From Cochliopodium minus (taxonomy: Eukaryota > Discosea > Himatismenida > Cochliopodiidae): 18,333 nucleotides of DNA. A program made the translations under genes and the position numbers. Shown one piece after another: positions 9,140-18,333 of this stretch (position 1 is the first letter of the stretch; each line of letters starts with the position of its first letter). The stretch covers positions 3,841 to 22,173 of the forward strand of contig JAMYWO010000493.1 in assembly GCA_024220525.1 (NCBI GenBank). The letters run 5' to 3'. The notes under the pieces were generated by a model. It was not told where the DNA came from. It worked only from the letters and a program-made list of their open reading frames with translations, and did no database searches.

Positions 9140-9850
9140 CTGGATTTTAAAATGTTTTAATTTCTAAAACCTACAAAAAATAAATACATCAATGAATTCT
9201 ATTTACCTTTGAGGCCTCCAAAAAAATAAAAATTTGAATTTTTTTTTATATTTAAGTAAATTAAAATTATTAATTTCTTTCAAACATGCTTGTTAATTCC
9301 TGTCGTTTGTATTTCTAAATAAAAATCAATTCAAAAATCAATTCTCAAACATAATTAATTTTTGAATTTTTGAATTTTTGTTTTAAATTTGGAAAAAAAA
9401 GAAACGTTAGTCCTAAAAAAAAAAGAAATTCTCAACTCAAAAATAAACTGAAAATGAAAACAAAACATCATTTTCTTTGTAGAAAAATATAAAAGCCTTT
9501 TGATATTCGAAATATATACAAAAATCTTTCATCAATTCAAAAGGAGAAAGATTTTATCAAAGCAATTTAATTTCTTTTATGAAAATGAACGAAGATTCTT
9601 TTATTGTTGAGTTTTGATTTTGTTCAACTGAAAAAATGCACCATAATGATCTTCAGTTACAAATGAATGTTGAATCCTTTTCAAAATTTCAAAAAAAACC
9701 TACTCTTAACATAGTATTTCTAGAACTTATAATGTGATTCTTTTCAATTTTGCAAGAAAGAAAAAACCGGATAATAATTTTTTAAGAAATTAATTTAATA
9801 ATATTTTTTAATTCAAAAAAAAAAAAATTAAAAATGATATAAATTTTTGA
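9140..9850. other. AT-rich spacer, upstream of the surface-protein gene
   Basis: These 711 bp separate the start of the surface-protein gene from the end of the ubiquitin-like gene; both are on the minus strand. I see no coding exon. A 10-bp inverted repeat (AAAATCTTTC at 9521-9530, complement at 9546-9555, 15-nt loop) is the clearest structure. The overlapping pair CCTTTTGA (9497-9504) and TCAAAAGG (9537-9544) could form an alternative fold. The promoter of the surface-protein gene should lie here, but no defined element stands out. Confidence 0.5.
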
Positions 9851-10561
9851 CTAATCTCCACGGAGTTTCAAAATCATATGGAGGGTAGATTCTTTTTGGA
9901 TGTTATAATCAGACAAAGTAAATTCATCCACTAATTGGTTCCCTGAAAAAAGAAGATTTTGTTGTTCAAGTGGGATTCCCTCTGTTTCTTGTATTTGTTG
10001 TTTGAGTTGTAGCACTTTGGCCTTTGAAGAAATGTTTACTGTTATTTCTTTTCTTCCGAATGTTTTCACGAATAGGGTCATTGTTTGGTTTGGCATGAAG
10101 AAGGTGTTCAAAAATGGATTCTCTTTTCAATTTTTCAAAAAAAAAATAAAAATTAAAAAAATTTTTCCAAAGATTAATTCAAAATTCAATTCAAATAACA
10201 TCTCAATAAGATTTTACATTCCAAAATTATTATTTTTATGATTATATTTGCTTTTATAATCTCAAATCATCTCTGAATATAAATATTTTTTATTTTATTT
10301 ACTCTTTGGCATATTATTTTCATTATTTTGATTGGTGACCACTTTGGATGTATTATTTGTATCCATATCTGATTCATCCTCCCTTATCTTTTTCCCCACA
10401 ACCTTTTTCAATCCCCCAATCACCATCTTCCTCGCCAAAGAAGATAAATCCGAGAAAATTTTGATGATTTCTGCTGCTTCGTGATAATCATCTGATTTAT
10501 GCTTCTTGATGTTGATCATTTCATTCTCCATTTCTTCTTCATTCAAATCCCTTTTCTTCAT
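9851..10561 (-). CDS. Divergent ubiquitin-like protein ending Gly-Asp
   Basis: The open frame 10081-9851 encodes a 76-residue domain that aligns to ubiquitin without any gap, with roughly 41 identical positions by hand count. It keeps [14 protein letters not shown] and EGIP. Lys6, 11, 27 and 63 are kept, while Lys29, 33 and 48 are replaced by Gln, Thr and Asn. The hydrophobic patch is conservatively changed (Leu8 to Phe, Ile44 to Leu, Val70 to Ile). The C-terminus is LRGD followed directly by TAG, so the conjugating diglycine is missing. I propose two exons, 10561-10303 and 10122-9851, joined through A|GTAAAT and AAAAG|AG. This keeps the frame and gives 176 residues, with an 86-residue charged N-terminal part of unknown function ([14 protein letters not shown]). 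Alternatively these are two genes: an 88-residue protein ending with TAA at 10295-10297, and the ubiquitin-like protein starting at the ATG at 10096 or 10081. The domain call is sure; the fusion is moderately supported. Confidence 0.7.
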
Positions 10562-10744
10562 CTATATCATCAAAAAAAAAAATAAACAATTTTTCTTTTT
10601 ATATTTTGAAAGGAAATAAAATGAAAGGAAAAAAAAAAAATTCAAATTATTTCAAAGAAAAAAAAAAAAATAAAAAGAAATAATTGCTCGATAAAATTTT
10701 TCAAAAATTAATTTATTTCTTAATTAAAATAATTCTTTAATAAT

Positions 10745-13700
10745 TTATTTTGATATGAACCAAGGGTTCAAGTCTATTCCCACATAAGTGTTGCAACAAG
10801 CTGGCCTCCAGTTGTTCCCACTTCCATTTTCCCAAGCTGCGTAAGCGAACAATCTTTCAGGCATGTAAGAAACAGACAACACATTAGAACCTTCAAAAAA
10901 AAATTAATGAAAAATAAGAATAGTAAAAATTTAATTAAAAAAATTTTTTTAAAAAGGTAAAATTAACTTAAATAATAACTTAAAAGAAAAATAAAAAAAA
11001 TATAAATTTAATTTAACAATTTTATTTTTGATTTACCATTGTTTGCGTTTTGACATTGATAAACATTCTTTCCTTTTTGTGCAATGATTGCAGTGATGTT
11101 GATCACTTGAGGGATATCTATCTTAACGTTGTTGTCGGAATAATATTTGGTTGAAAGGTATCTAGAAAATAAAAAATAAAACAAAAATAAAATAAAATAA
11201 AAAATGAAAATAAAATGAAAATAAAATGAAATAAAACAAAAATAAAATAAAATAATTAAAAAAATGAAAAAAAAAAATGAAAAATAAAAAATAAAAAATA
11301 AAAAATAAAAAATGAAATAAAGTGTTAACTGTGTGTAGTAACGATCCTCAGTTCCTTCTGGGTCGGAAGTAAAGTTTTGATTCCACAAAAAGTATTTTCT
11401 GATGTTTGGATCAAATCCATTGTTTGCACTGTTTAAAAAGAAAAAATTGTGATAAATGAAATTTTTAATTAAATAAAAATGTTTAAAAATAATAATAAAT
11501 ATGAAAGTGAAAAAATGTTGAATAAAAATTAAAATAATTGAAATATCAAACATGTTAAATAATAAAGTAATATTAATATTACCAAAATATTGAATTCAAA
11601 AATAAATAAATAAAAAATAAAAAATAAATTAAAAACCTATAAAAATAATGTCAAAATAATTAAAAAAAAAAAAATATTATCAATAATAAAAAAACAAAAA
11701 ATGAATAAATTTAAAAATAAATAAATACCGATAGACTGCGTCGACCAAAGGAAACCCTAATTGAGTGGTGACACCTGTTTGGTTGTTGTAGAGAGTTGCG
11801 TTGCTTTCTCTTGCGTCGTTGTCGAAGAAATATGCGTCGTAGTTGGCCATTGTTTCGATTGCCACCTTTTAATTAAATTTTTTAAAAAAAATATTTAAAA
11901 GTCAAAAATAAATGAAAATATATTCAAAAATAAATTTTAACAGGAATAAAATTAACATAAAAATATTTAGAATTAAAAAAGAACAATGAAATCAAACTAG
12001 ACAAAATAAATTAAAAATAAAATGAAAAATAAATCAGCATATCAATAAATCAATAAATAAATTTCATTTCGAAATAAAATTAACATAAAAATATTTTAAA
12101 AATCAAAAATGAACAATGAAAAGAAATTAAGGTCATAAAAATAAATCATCAAAAAATCAAAAAAAATCAAAAAAAATCAAATAAATTTTAAATAAAAATA
12201 AAAAAATAAAAAAAAATCAAAAATCAAAAAAAATTTAAATAAAATTAAAATAAAATTAATTTGGAATACAGCTTTTCTGTCAGCAGCAGAAGAAAACATG
12301 TGAATGAAACCAACAGTGTTTTTGGTGCTGTTCCACAAAGTGATGACTTGTTCCAAGTTGTTAGCGTTCTCCATGATGTATCTGAGTCTCAACACGAAAG
12401 GGAAGCCTCTACCAACAAAAAAAAATATTAATAAAAATATTAAAAAAATAAAAAATATATTAAAAAAAATAAAAAAATATTAAGAACAAAATTTTAATTT
12501 AATCAAAAAAATATTAATAAAAAAAATGAGAAAATATAAAAAAAATAAAAATATTTAATTTGATCAAAAAATAAAAAAAAAAAAAAAAGTTTAAAATAAA
12601 TTAAAAATATGATTTAAAAAAAAATATGAACAAAAAATTGATAAAAAAGAAAAAAATCAAAAAATAAAATAATGAATAAAATTAAAAAAAAAGAATAAAA
12701 TAAATATAAATTTTTAAAAAAAAAAACAATTTTTAAAAATAATGAATAAAATTTTAATAAAAAATTGTTTACTTGAAAGTTTCGAGTTTTTCTTCCAAGT
12801 TTGCTTCGTGTGCAGTGATTCCCATTTTGGAAATACCTGTAATTGCACCAAGCATTCCCGCCCATCCAAAAGTAACCTTTTATAAAAAAAAAATAAATAA
12901 TTAAAATCAAAATCAAAAATAAAATAAAAAATAAAAAAATAAAAAATAAAAAAAATATTTAATTAAAATAAAAAAAAGAAAAAATTATTTAAATAAATGT
13001 TTGAAATAAATTTTATTACATGTGGTATTTTTCCAGGAGGATGAAAGACTGATATGAGCTTTCTTTGAGACATTCCTGTGTCCTTGGTCCAGTCTAAGTT
13101 TCTGAAAGAAAATATTTCTCCATTGACTGTTCTTGATCCTTTGAAGAATAAATTTTAAAAAAAAAAATCTTTGATATATTTAGAACTTTTGATTTATTTT
13201 ATTTATCAATTTTATTTTATTCAAATTTATCAAATTTATCAAATTTATTCAGGGACCGATTAAAAATTTTCAACCAAAAAAATTTAAAAAATTAATTTTC
13301 AAATATATTGGTGAAGTTTTAATTAATTATCAAATTTATCAAATTTATTTTTTTTTTAATTTATTTTTTGTTTAATTTATTTTTTGTTTAATTTATTTTA
13401 ATTTTTTTTCAATTTTTTTTTTCACAAGTTTTTAATTTGTTTAATTTATTTATTTATTTTACAATTTTATTTAATTTTTTTAATATTTATTATTTTATTT
13501 TATATTTAATTTTATATTTTATATTTTAATTTAATTTAATATTTTATATCATTTTTTTACCCCATGCAGCCCAATTGGAACATTGACTTTTCCACTTTTT
13601 AGAAATGTCTTCAATCATTGTGCGGAACTTTTCAGTCTTGATGAATTTGATAAGTTCCCTTCTTTGTTTCTTGCTCAATGTGGATTGGATTGAAGTGAAA

Positions 13701-15152
13701 ATCATCTCTTCTTTTCCTCCCAATTCGTTTTCCAAAACATATTTCAAATCTTTTAAAAAAATATAAAAAAACGATGAAATTTTAAAGTTTTTATAAAAAA
13801 AATTGTTTTAATTTTATTTTTATTTTCCACTTTATTATTTTTGATTTAAAAAATCATTTTAAATATTTAATTTTATATATTTTTACACAATTTATTTATT
13901 TGAATTTTTTAATCAAAAATAATTAATTTTGATTTTCGTTTTATTTTTGTTTTATCTTTGTTTTATTTTTAATTAAATTTTTAATTAAATTTTTTAAAAA
14001 AATTTTTTTTTTTGTTCATTTGTTTTCACTTCTTTATTTTTTATTGAAAAAATCATTTTTACCAGAGATGGTCCCAGGAAAGTTTGCAACAACGATGATG
14101 CGTGTCACAAATTTGTCTATCTCTCCTATCTTTTGTATGTCCGAAGAAGCTTTGATTCCGGATATTTCCTCCAAATACTCCTTTGGTACATCTCTTGACA
14201 AAAACCAGTTCCATTGCCAATCTAAAAATAAAAAATAAATAAATAATAAAATAAAATAAAATAAAAATAAATTAAAAAATTGAATTAAAATAAAAAATTG
14301 TAAATTAAAACAAAAATAATTTATAAATCAGAAATTAACAAAAATTTCATTAAATAAATCTTAAAAATTCAAAAACAATTATGAAAAAAAAAATCAAAAT
14401 TTTTTTTAAAGCAAACAGTAAACCAAGAGTCACATCAAAATAAAAAGCATAAAATAAATATAATATTTCTCTTTACAATAAAGAAATATTAAACAAGGCA
14501 CAATGAGCATCAGCAAAAAATATTAAATATATTAATCCATATTCTTGAAATCCTAAATAAACAGATCCAAAAAATTTCATGTTTAGAAATTTCAAGATTT
14601 GTTATTTTTTTTGAAATTATCAAAATAATTTTATTTTATTTTATATTGACTGGAATTAATATCTAAATTTTTAAAAAAAAACCAAGTTGACCATGAAAAG
14701 AGGTTGAATATTTAATCAAAACCTTATCATGAGACTTTAAATTAATGAATATATTTTTTTTTTTACCCAAGAAAAAATAGAGTGCATCCAATTCTATTTT
14801 ATCTGTGAGGAGAGAATTGAACAAGCTGGTTGCGATTTGGATGATATCTTTGCCCAATAAGGTTGCATAATCGAATCCTTAAGCAATTTAAATAATGAAA
14901 ACGAATTTTTTTCGAAAGGAAAAATTTTATACCCATTTGATACCTTGTTGACCCTCTTACTTCTATCAATTGTATTACGGGATCATATGTGCTGTTCAAT
15001 TGAATATTATATAGTGTGGTTTGATTGGATGTGGCCACCTTAGTATATGATGTTATATTCGCCACTTTATAACCAACTGTGGATGGAAATGATTGAGCAT
15101 TGATTTGGATGATAAATAGAAATGAAATCACGATCAACAAATATTCTTTCAT
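10745..15152 (-). CDS. Secreted acid-ceramidase-like Ntn hydrolase (dcd1-like)
   Basis: I join 11 exons: 15152-14933, 14877-14767, 14221-14063, 13749-13561, 13138-13020, 12876-12773, 12408-12270, 11865-11729, 11428-11330, 11161-11037 and 10890-10745. All junctions are GT..AG and in phase, giving 515 residues. A signal peptide ends near residue 19 (LLIVISFLFIIQINA). The protein resembles the acid ceramidase / penicillin-acyltransferase group of N-terminal-nucleophile hydrolases and the Dictyostelium dcd1 proteins. Cys220 in QCSNWAAWG is the expected nucleophile exposed by self-cleavage. RNLDW supplies Arg239 and Asp242, matching the Arg-x-x-Asp pair of acid ceramidase. GWAGMLGAITGISKMGITAH, HMFSSAADRKAVAIE and the final NTYVGIDLNPWF segment follow. 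The family cleaves amide bonds of lipid-like substrates in lysosomes or outside the cell; the substrate here is not known. Introns 2 (545 bp) and 4 (422 bp) are long for this genome. No disabling change was found. Confidence 0.85.
14544..14596. repeat. Hairpin inside intron 2 of the hydrolase gene
   Basis: CTTGAAAT (14544-14551) pairs with ATTTCAAG (14589-14596). After a small 1x2 internal loop, CTAAA (14553-14557) pairs with TTTAG (14582-14586), leaving a loop of about 24 nt. A second imperfect inverted repeat lies at about 14465-14491 (AATATTTCTCTTT with AAAGAAATATT). The intron is unusually long and less homopolymeric than its neighbours, so an embedded RNA is possible, but no known RNA family could be assigned. 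Confidence 0.5.
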
Positions 15153-15724
15153 TTTTTATTTTTTATATCTATCAAAAAAAAAGAATATTCTAAGGAATTT
15201 TTGAATCATTTTATCCAATGAAGAATCTTTTTAAAGCAAAATATCCAATTTCGAAATAAATGTGATTATCCCAATTGGATATTAATCATATAGGTGATTA
15301 ATAGAAAATTAGAATTTAAAATCAAGATGTAGTGAATGTATTAACGAAATTTGATTGAAAATATAAATTTTAATTTTGAATATTTTATATTCAAGCAAAT
15401 TGAAAGTACCATCCAAAATATATTCTTCACAATCATTATAAATTAGAAATTGGGGTTTATCTGGTGTGAATAATATTTGATTTTTTCAATTGAAACAAAT
15501 AATCAGCTAAAAATATTTGATGATATAGATGAGCAAATGAGTAAAAATTGAAAGTGATTCAACCCAATTTTTTTCTTCTTTCTTTTTTTCAGAAATGAGT
15601 CATCATTTAAAAAAATTTATATTAATTTATTTATTTTTTTTTTATAAATCTCAAACAAAATATTAAAATAATAAATAAAAAAAATCACTTTATTTATATA
15701 AATTCCTTTGTAAAGTATCTATAA
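15153..15724. promoter_or_regulatory. Divergent promoter region, hydrolase and calreticulin
   Basis: These 572 bp separate the start codons of two divergent genes and must hold both promoters. TATCCAAT occurs at 15212-15219 and 15242-15249 and inverted at 15274-15281. The last two form an 11-bp inverted repeat (15240-15250 with 15273-15283). This is a CCAAT-type core, though binding is not shown. The palindrome AGAATATTCT at 15182-15191 has the GAAnnTTC spacing of a two-unit heat-shock element and lies about 30 bp from the hydrolase ATG. No coding exon is visible. Confidence 0.5.
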
Positions 15725-17200
15725 ATGAATAAATTTTTAGTATTCGCATTGGTAATGTTCTTTGGAATCTCCATGGGAAAGATCTTCTATGAAGAATCCT
15801 TTGACTCCAACTGGGAAAGCAGATGGGTTGCTTCTCAATCCAGATCTGATAATGGTAAATTGGTTCTCTCTGATGATGGAATCAAAACTAGTGAAGATGC
15901 AAGATTTTATCAATATACTGATTCATTCGATGAATTCTCCAACAGAGATGATACATTAGTATTCCAATATGAATCTAGACATGCTCAAAATTTGGATTGT
16001 GGTGGAGGTTATTTGAAAATCTTGCCTTCTGGATTTGATGCAAAACAATTCAATGGAGATACCCCATATGCTATCATGTTTGGACCTGATATTTGTGGAG
16101 GTAAGCAAACTTTTAATTTTTTTTCATTTTGAATTGAAATTATTTCAAAGATATTAATTTTTATAAATCAATTTGAACACAAAAATATCTTTTTCCTTTC
16201 TATTTTCTTTCTCAAATATTAAAATATATTAATTTTTTCTTTCTTCATGTTTATATTAATTTATTATTTGTTCAATCATAATAGGATCCAAGAGAACCCA
16301 CTTTATTATTAACTACAAGGGAAAGAACCATTTGATCAGAAGTGATATTCCAGCTGAAACTGATACCTTCTCCCACGTATATACTTTGATCCTTAAACCA
16401 GATCAAACTTTTCGTGTTTTGATTGATAATGTTGAAAAGAGAGCTGGAAACTTGATTGATGACTTTGATTTCTTACCACCAAAACAAATCAACGATCCTG
16501 CACAATCTAAACCAAGTGATTGGGTTGATTCACCAAAGATGGTTGATCCAGAAGATGTTAAACCAGAAGGATGGGATTCCATTCCTGCAACCATTGCAGA
16601 TCCTGAAGCAAAGAAACCTGAAGATTGGGATGATGATCTTGATGGAGAATGGTAAAAAAAAAAAAAAAAATAATAATATTTCAACACAAATCAATTTTAA
16701 TATAAAAATTCAATGAAAATGAATAAATAAAAAAAAAAAATCATTATCAATTCCAAAAATAAAATTATATAATATTGATTCAATATTTCTTTAGGACTGC
16801 ACCTACCATTGATAATCCTGAATATAAGGGAGAATGGAAAGCAAGACAAATCGATAACCCTGCATATAAAGGACCTTGGGTACACCCTCAAATTGATAAC
16901 CCTGAATACCAATTGGATAACAGTATCTATGCATTTGATAAGCTCTCTGCTGTTGGTATTGAAATCTGGCAAGTTAAATCTGGTTCCACTTATGATAACA
17001 TCTTGATCACCAATGATGAATCCGTTGCTCAAGAAAGAGCTGCTGAAATCCTTAAGAAACAACAAACTCAAAAGGATACCAAGGCTAAAGAAGATGAGGA
17101 ACAAAGAAAGAAATTAGAAGAAGAAAGAAAACAAAGAGAACAAGAAGAGGCTGCAAAGAAAACTGAAGAGCCTGCTACTGATGCAAAAGATGAACTTTAA
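15725..17200 (+). CDS. CRT: Calreticulin, ER lectin chaperone with KDEL
   Basis: Three exons, 15725-16100, 16285-16651 and 16795-17200, join in phase (G|GA and TG|G) to give 382 residues. Residues 1-18 are a signal peptide. The globular lectin domain contains both family signatures: RHAQNLDCGGGYLKIL with Cys92, and IMFGPDICG with Cys124, the conserved disulfide pair. The P-domain has three acidic-tryptophan repeats (INDPAQSKPSDW, MVDPEDVKPEGW, IADPEAKKPEDW) and three IDNPxY repeats (IDNPEYKGEW, IDNPAYKGPW, IDNPEYQLDN). The final lectin strand, SGSTYDNILITND, follows. The C-terminal tail is rich in Lys, Arg, Gln and Glu, looks helical, and ends KDEL, the ER-retrieval signal. The protein folds glycoproteins and buffers calcium in the ER lumen. 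The tail is unusually balanced in charge, which is not the usual polyacidic calcium-store form. An AATAAA at 17319-17324 is a possible polyadenylation signal, but such hexamers are frequent here. Confidence 0.97.
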
Positions 17201-17389
17201 ATTATTAAATAATATTTTTATTTTAAAAAAATTCAAAACTATTGTTTAATTGAAATCTTTTAACTTTTATAATGATTGTCAATTTTTATTTGAAGTGTAA
17301 TAGAAGATACTTTGTATAAATAAAAATTTTATTAAATATAAATCTTTCAAATTTCATCTTTTTGTTTCCTATTTTGCCACTTTCTTTTT

Positions 17390-18319
17390 TTAGAAGAAAC
17401 GGATCTCATTTTTCTTGAAGAAATCAATGGTAAGCTCATAAATCAAGAAAATGACTGCGGCGTTGGGAACTAATTTTTAAAAAAATTAAAAAATCAAAAA
17501 AAAAAAAAAAAAGAAAAATTATTTACCCACTCTGACCAAATGTGGCGCCATCTAAAATTTGTTTGTTTAAAAACAAGAAATAAAAAAGAATTTAAAAGTT
17601 TTTTTTTTACTCCTCCATAAATTCCCAATCTTCCTTCTTCTCTGTATACTTTTAGCAAACAATCCAAAAAGCCTTTGTAACCCTTATCTCCTACATTCTT
17701 TTGTTCTCTGAGTCTTGTTCTGACGACTTCATGAGGATAAGTAGCTAAAAAAAATAAAAATAAAATAAAAAATAAATTAACAGTAAAAAATGTAAAAAAT
17801 AAAAAAAAAATCTCAAAAAAAAGATTAATAAATAAAATAATTCTCAAAAAAAAATATTTTTTTTTTACCCGCACTTGCAACCAACTTTGCAACACTGGCT
17901 AACAGAAAATATTCAAGGGAAGATGGAGTTTCTCCATTTTTGTATTTTATGGCCCACGCCTTCATCTCCTCGTACAAAACAAATTGCAATGAACTCTCAC
18001 TAACATTTTAAAAAATGTATTGAGAAAAATAAATAAAAAAAATAAAAAAATAAAAAAAATAGTTACGAAATTCCAACATAACTTGCAGTCATTCCTTTTT
18101 TATTTTAAAATTTTTTTTGTTATTTTTTTTTAATTGCAAATTTTTTTTATAAATGTTATTATTTTTTAATTTTTTATTAATTTTTTTTTTATTATTATTT
18201 TTTATTATTTTTTATTTTTTAAATTACCTTTGTAAAAGGCTCTGATTCCTTCGTTCCTGTAAGTTTTTACAATGCAGTCCAATGCGTTCTTATATTCTCT
18301 TCCCACTTGCAATTGCATT
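17390..18319 (-). CDS. Mitochondrial carrier, SLC25A33/36-like (5' part outside window)
   Basis: Six 3' exons can be joined: 18319-18228, 18094-18067, 17999-17869, 17744-17611, 17551-17527 and 17469-17390. All are in phase, ending at TAA 17390-17392. The product covers the second half of the six-helix carrier fold. It begins MQLQVGREYKNALDC, then NEGIRAFYKGMTASYVGISE and FVLYEEMKAWA. Next is the third-repeat signature YPHEVVRTRLREQK (P-x-E-x-x-R), then YREEGRLGIYGGMAPHL, then VPNAAVIFLIYEL. GIRAFYKG followed by TASYVGISES, together with YPHEVVRTRLRE, fits the pyrimidine-nucleotide carrier group (yeast Rim2, human SLC25A33/36), which imports nucleotides across the inner mitochondrial membrane. 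Subfamily assignment is from memory of motifs. Two exons are only 28 and 25 bp. The first repeat and the start lie beyond position 18333. The gene converges on calreticulin, with 189 bp between their stop codons. Confidence 0.9.
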
Positions 18320-18333
18320 CTTTTAAATAAAAA

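Noticed and set aside
8931-9167. Plus-strand ORFs at 8931-9167 and 5073-5285
   Set aside because: Both are antisense to the signal-peptide exons of the two surface-protein copies.
7020-13440. Strand asymmetry of A-rich introns as a special signal
   Set aside because: Many introns of minus-strand genes are A-rich on the plus strand, but others (for example 13139-13560 and 18095-18227) show the opposite bias, so no consistent rule holds.
14400-14560. C/D-box snoRNA in hydrolase intron 2
   Set aside because: Box-C-like sequences (GCTGATG, TGATGTGA) are present on the minus strand, but no properly placed box D or terminal stem was found.
16403-17104. Minus-strand and out-of-frame ORFs over calreticulin
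   Set aside because: They overlap unmistakable calreticulin exons, and none of them extends in a coding-like way beyond them.

Overview
The window is nuclear DNA from an AT-rich, intron-rich unicellular eukaryote. Spliceosomal GT-AG introns, KDEL-retained calreticulin, a mitochondrial carrier, N-terminal signal peptides and a GPI-type tail all support this. The secreted acid-ceramidase-like enzyme most resembles the dcd1 proteins of social amoebae, so an amoeboid protist is the best guess; the species cannot be fixed from the sequence. Introns and spacers are almost pure A/T with many short A-tract repeats, while exons stand out by G+C. I rebuilt the spliced models by hand, checking that every junction has GT..AG and preserves phase.

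Layout. 1-80: AAAAAT microsatellite. 212-733 (-): relic of a MULE-type transposase. 871-918: near-perfect hairpin. 1234-1695 (-): unrecognised Lys-rich protein. 1843-2052 (-): short ORF broken by one stop. 2529-5221 (-) and 5474-9139 (-): tandem duplicate of a secreted beta-helix-like surface protein. The distal copy (5474-9139) is intact in a 13-exon, 715-residue model ending in a mucin-like stalk and a GPI-type tail. The other copy keeps the exon structure but has two in-frame stops, a frameshift and no C-terminal module. 9851-10561 (-): divergent ubiquitin-like protein ending Gly-Asp, probably spliced to an 86-residue N-terminal extension. 10745-15152 (-): 11-exon, 515-residue acid-ceramidase-like Ntn hydrolase. 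15725-17200 (+): calreticulin in three exons. 17390-18319 (-): 3' part of a mitochondrial pyrimidine-nucleotide-type carrier (SLC25A33/36-like) that runs off the window.

Working together. The genes do not form one pathway. Three of them (surface protein, hydrolase, calreticulin) belong to the secretory system. Calreticulin and the hydrolase are divergently transcribed from a 572-bp spacer carrying repeated TATCCAAT motifs. The most unusual content is the surface-protein pair, where one copy is decaying, and the ubiquitin-like protein that lacks the C-terminal diglycine.
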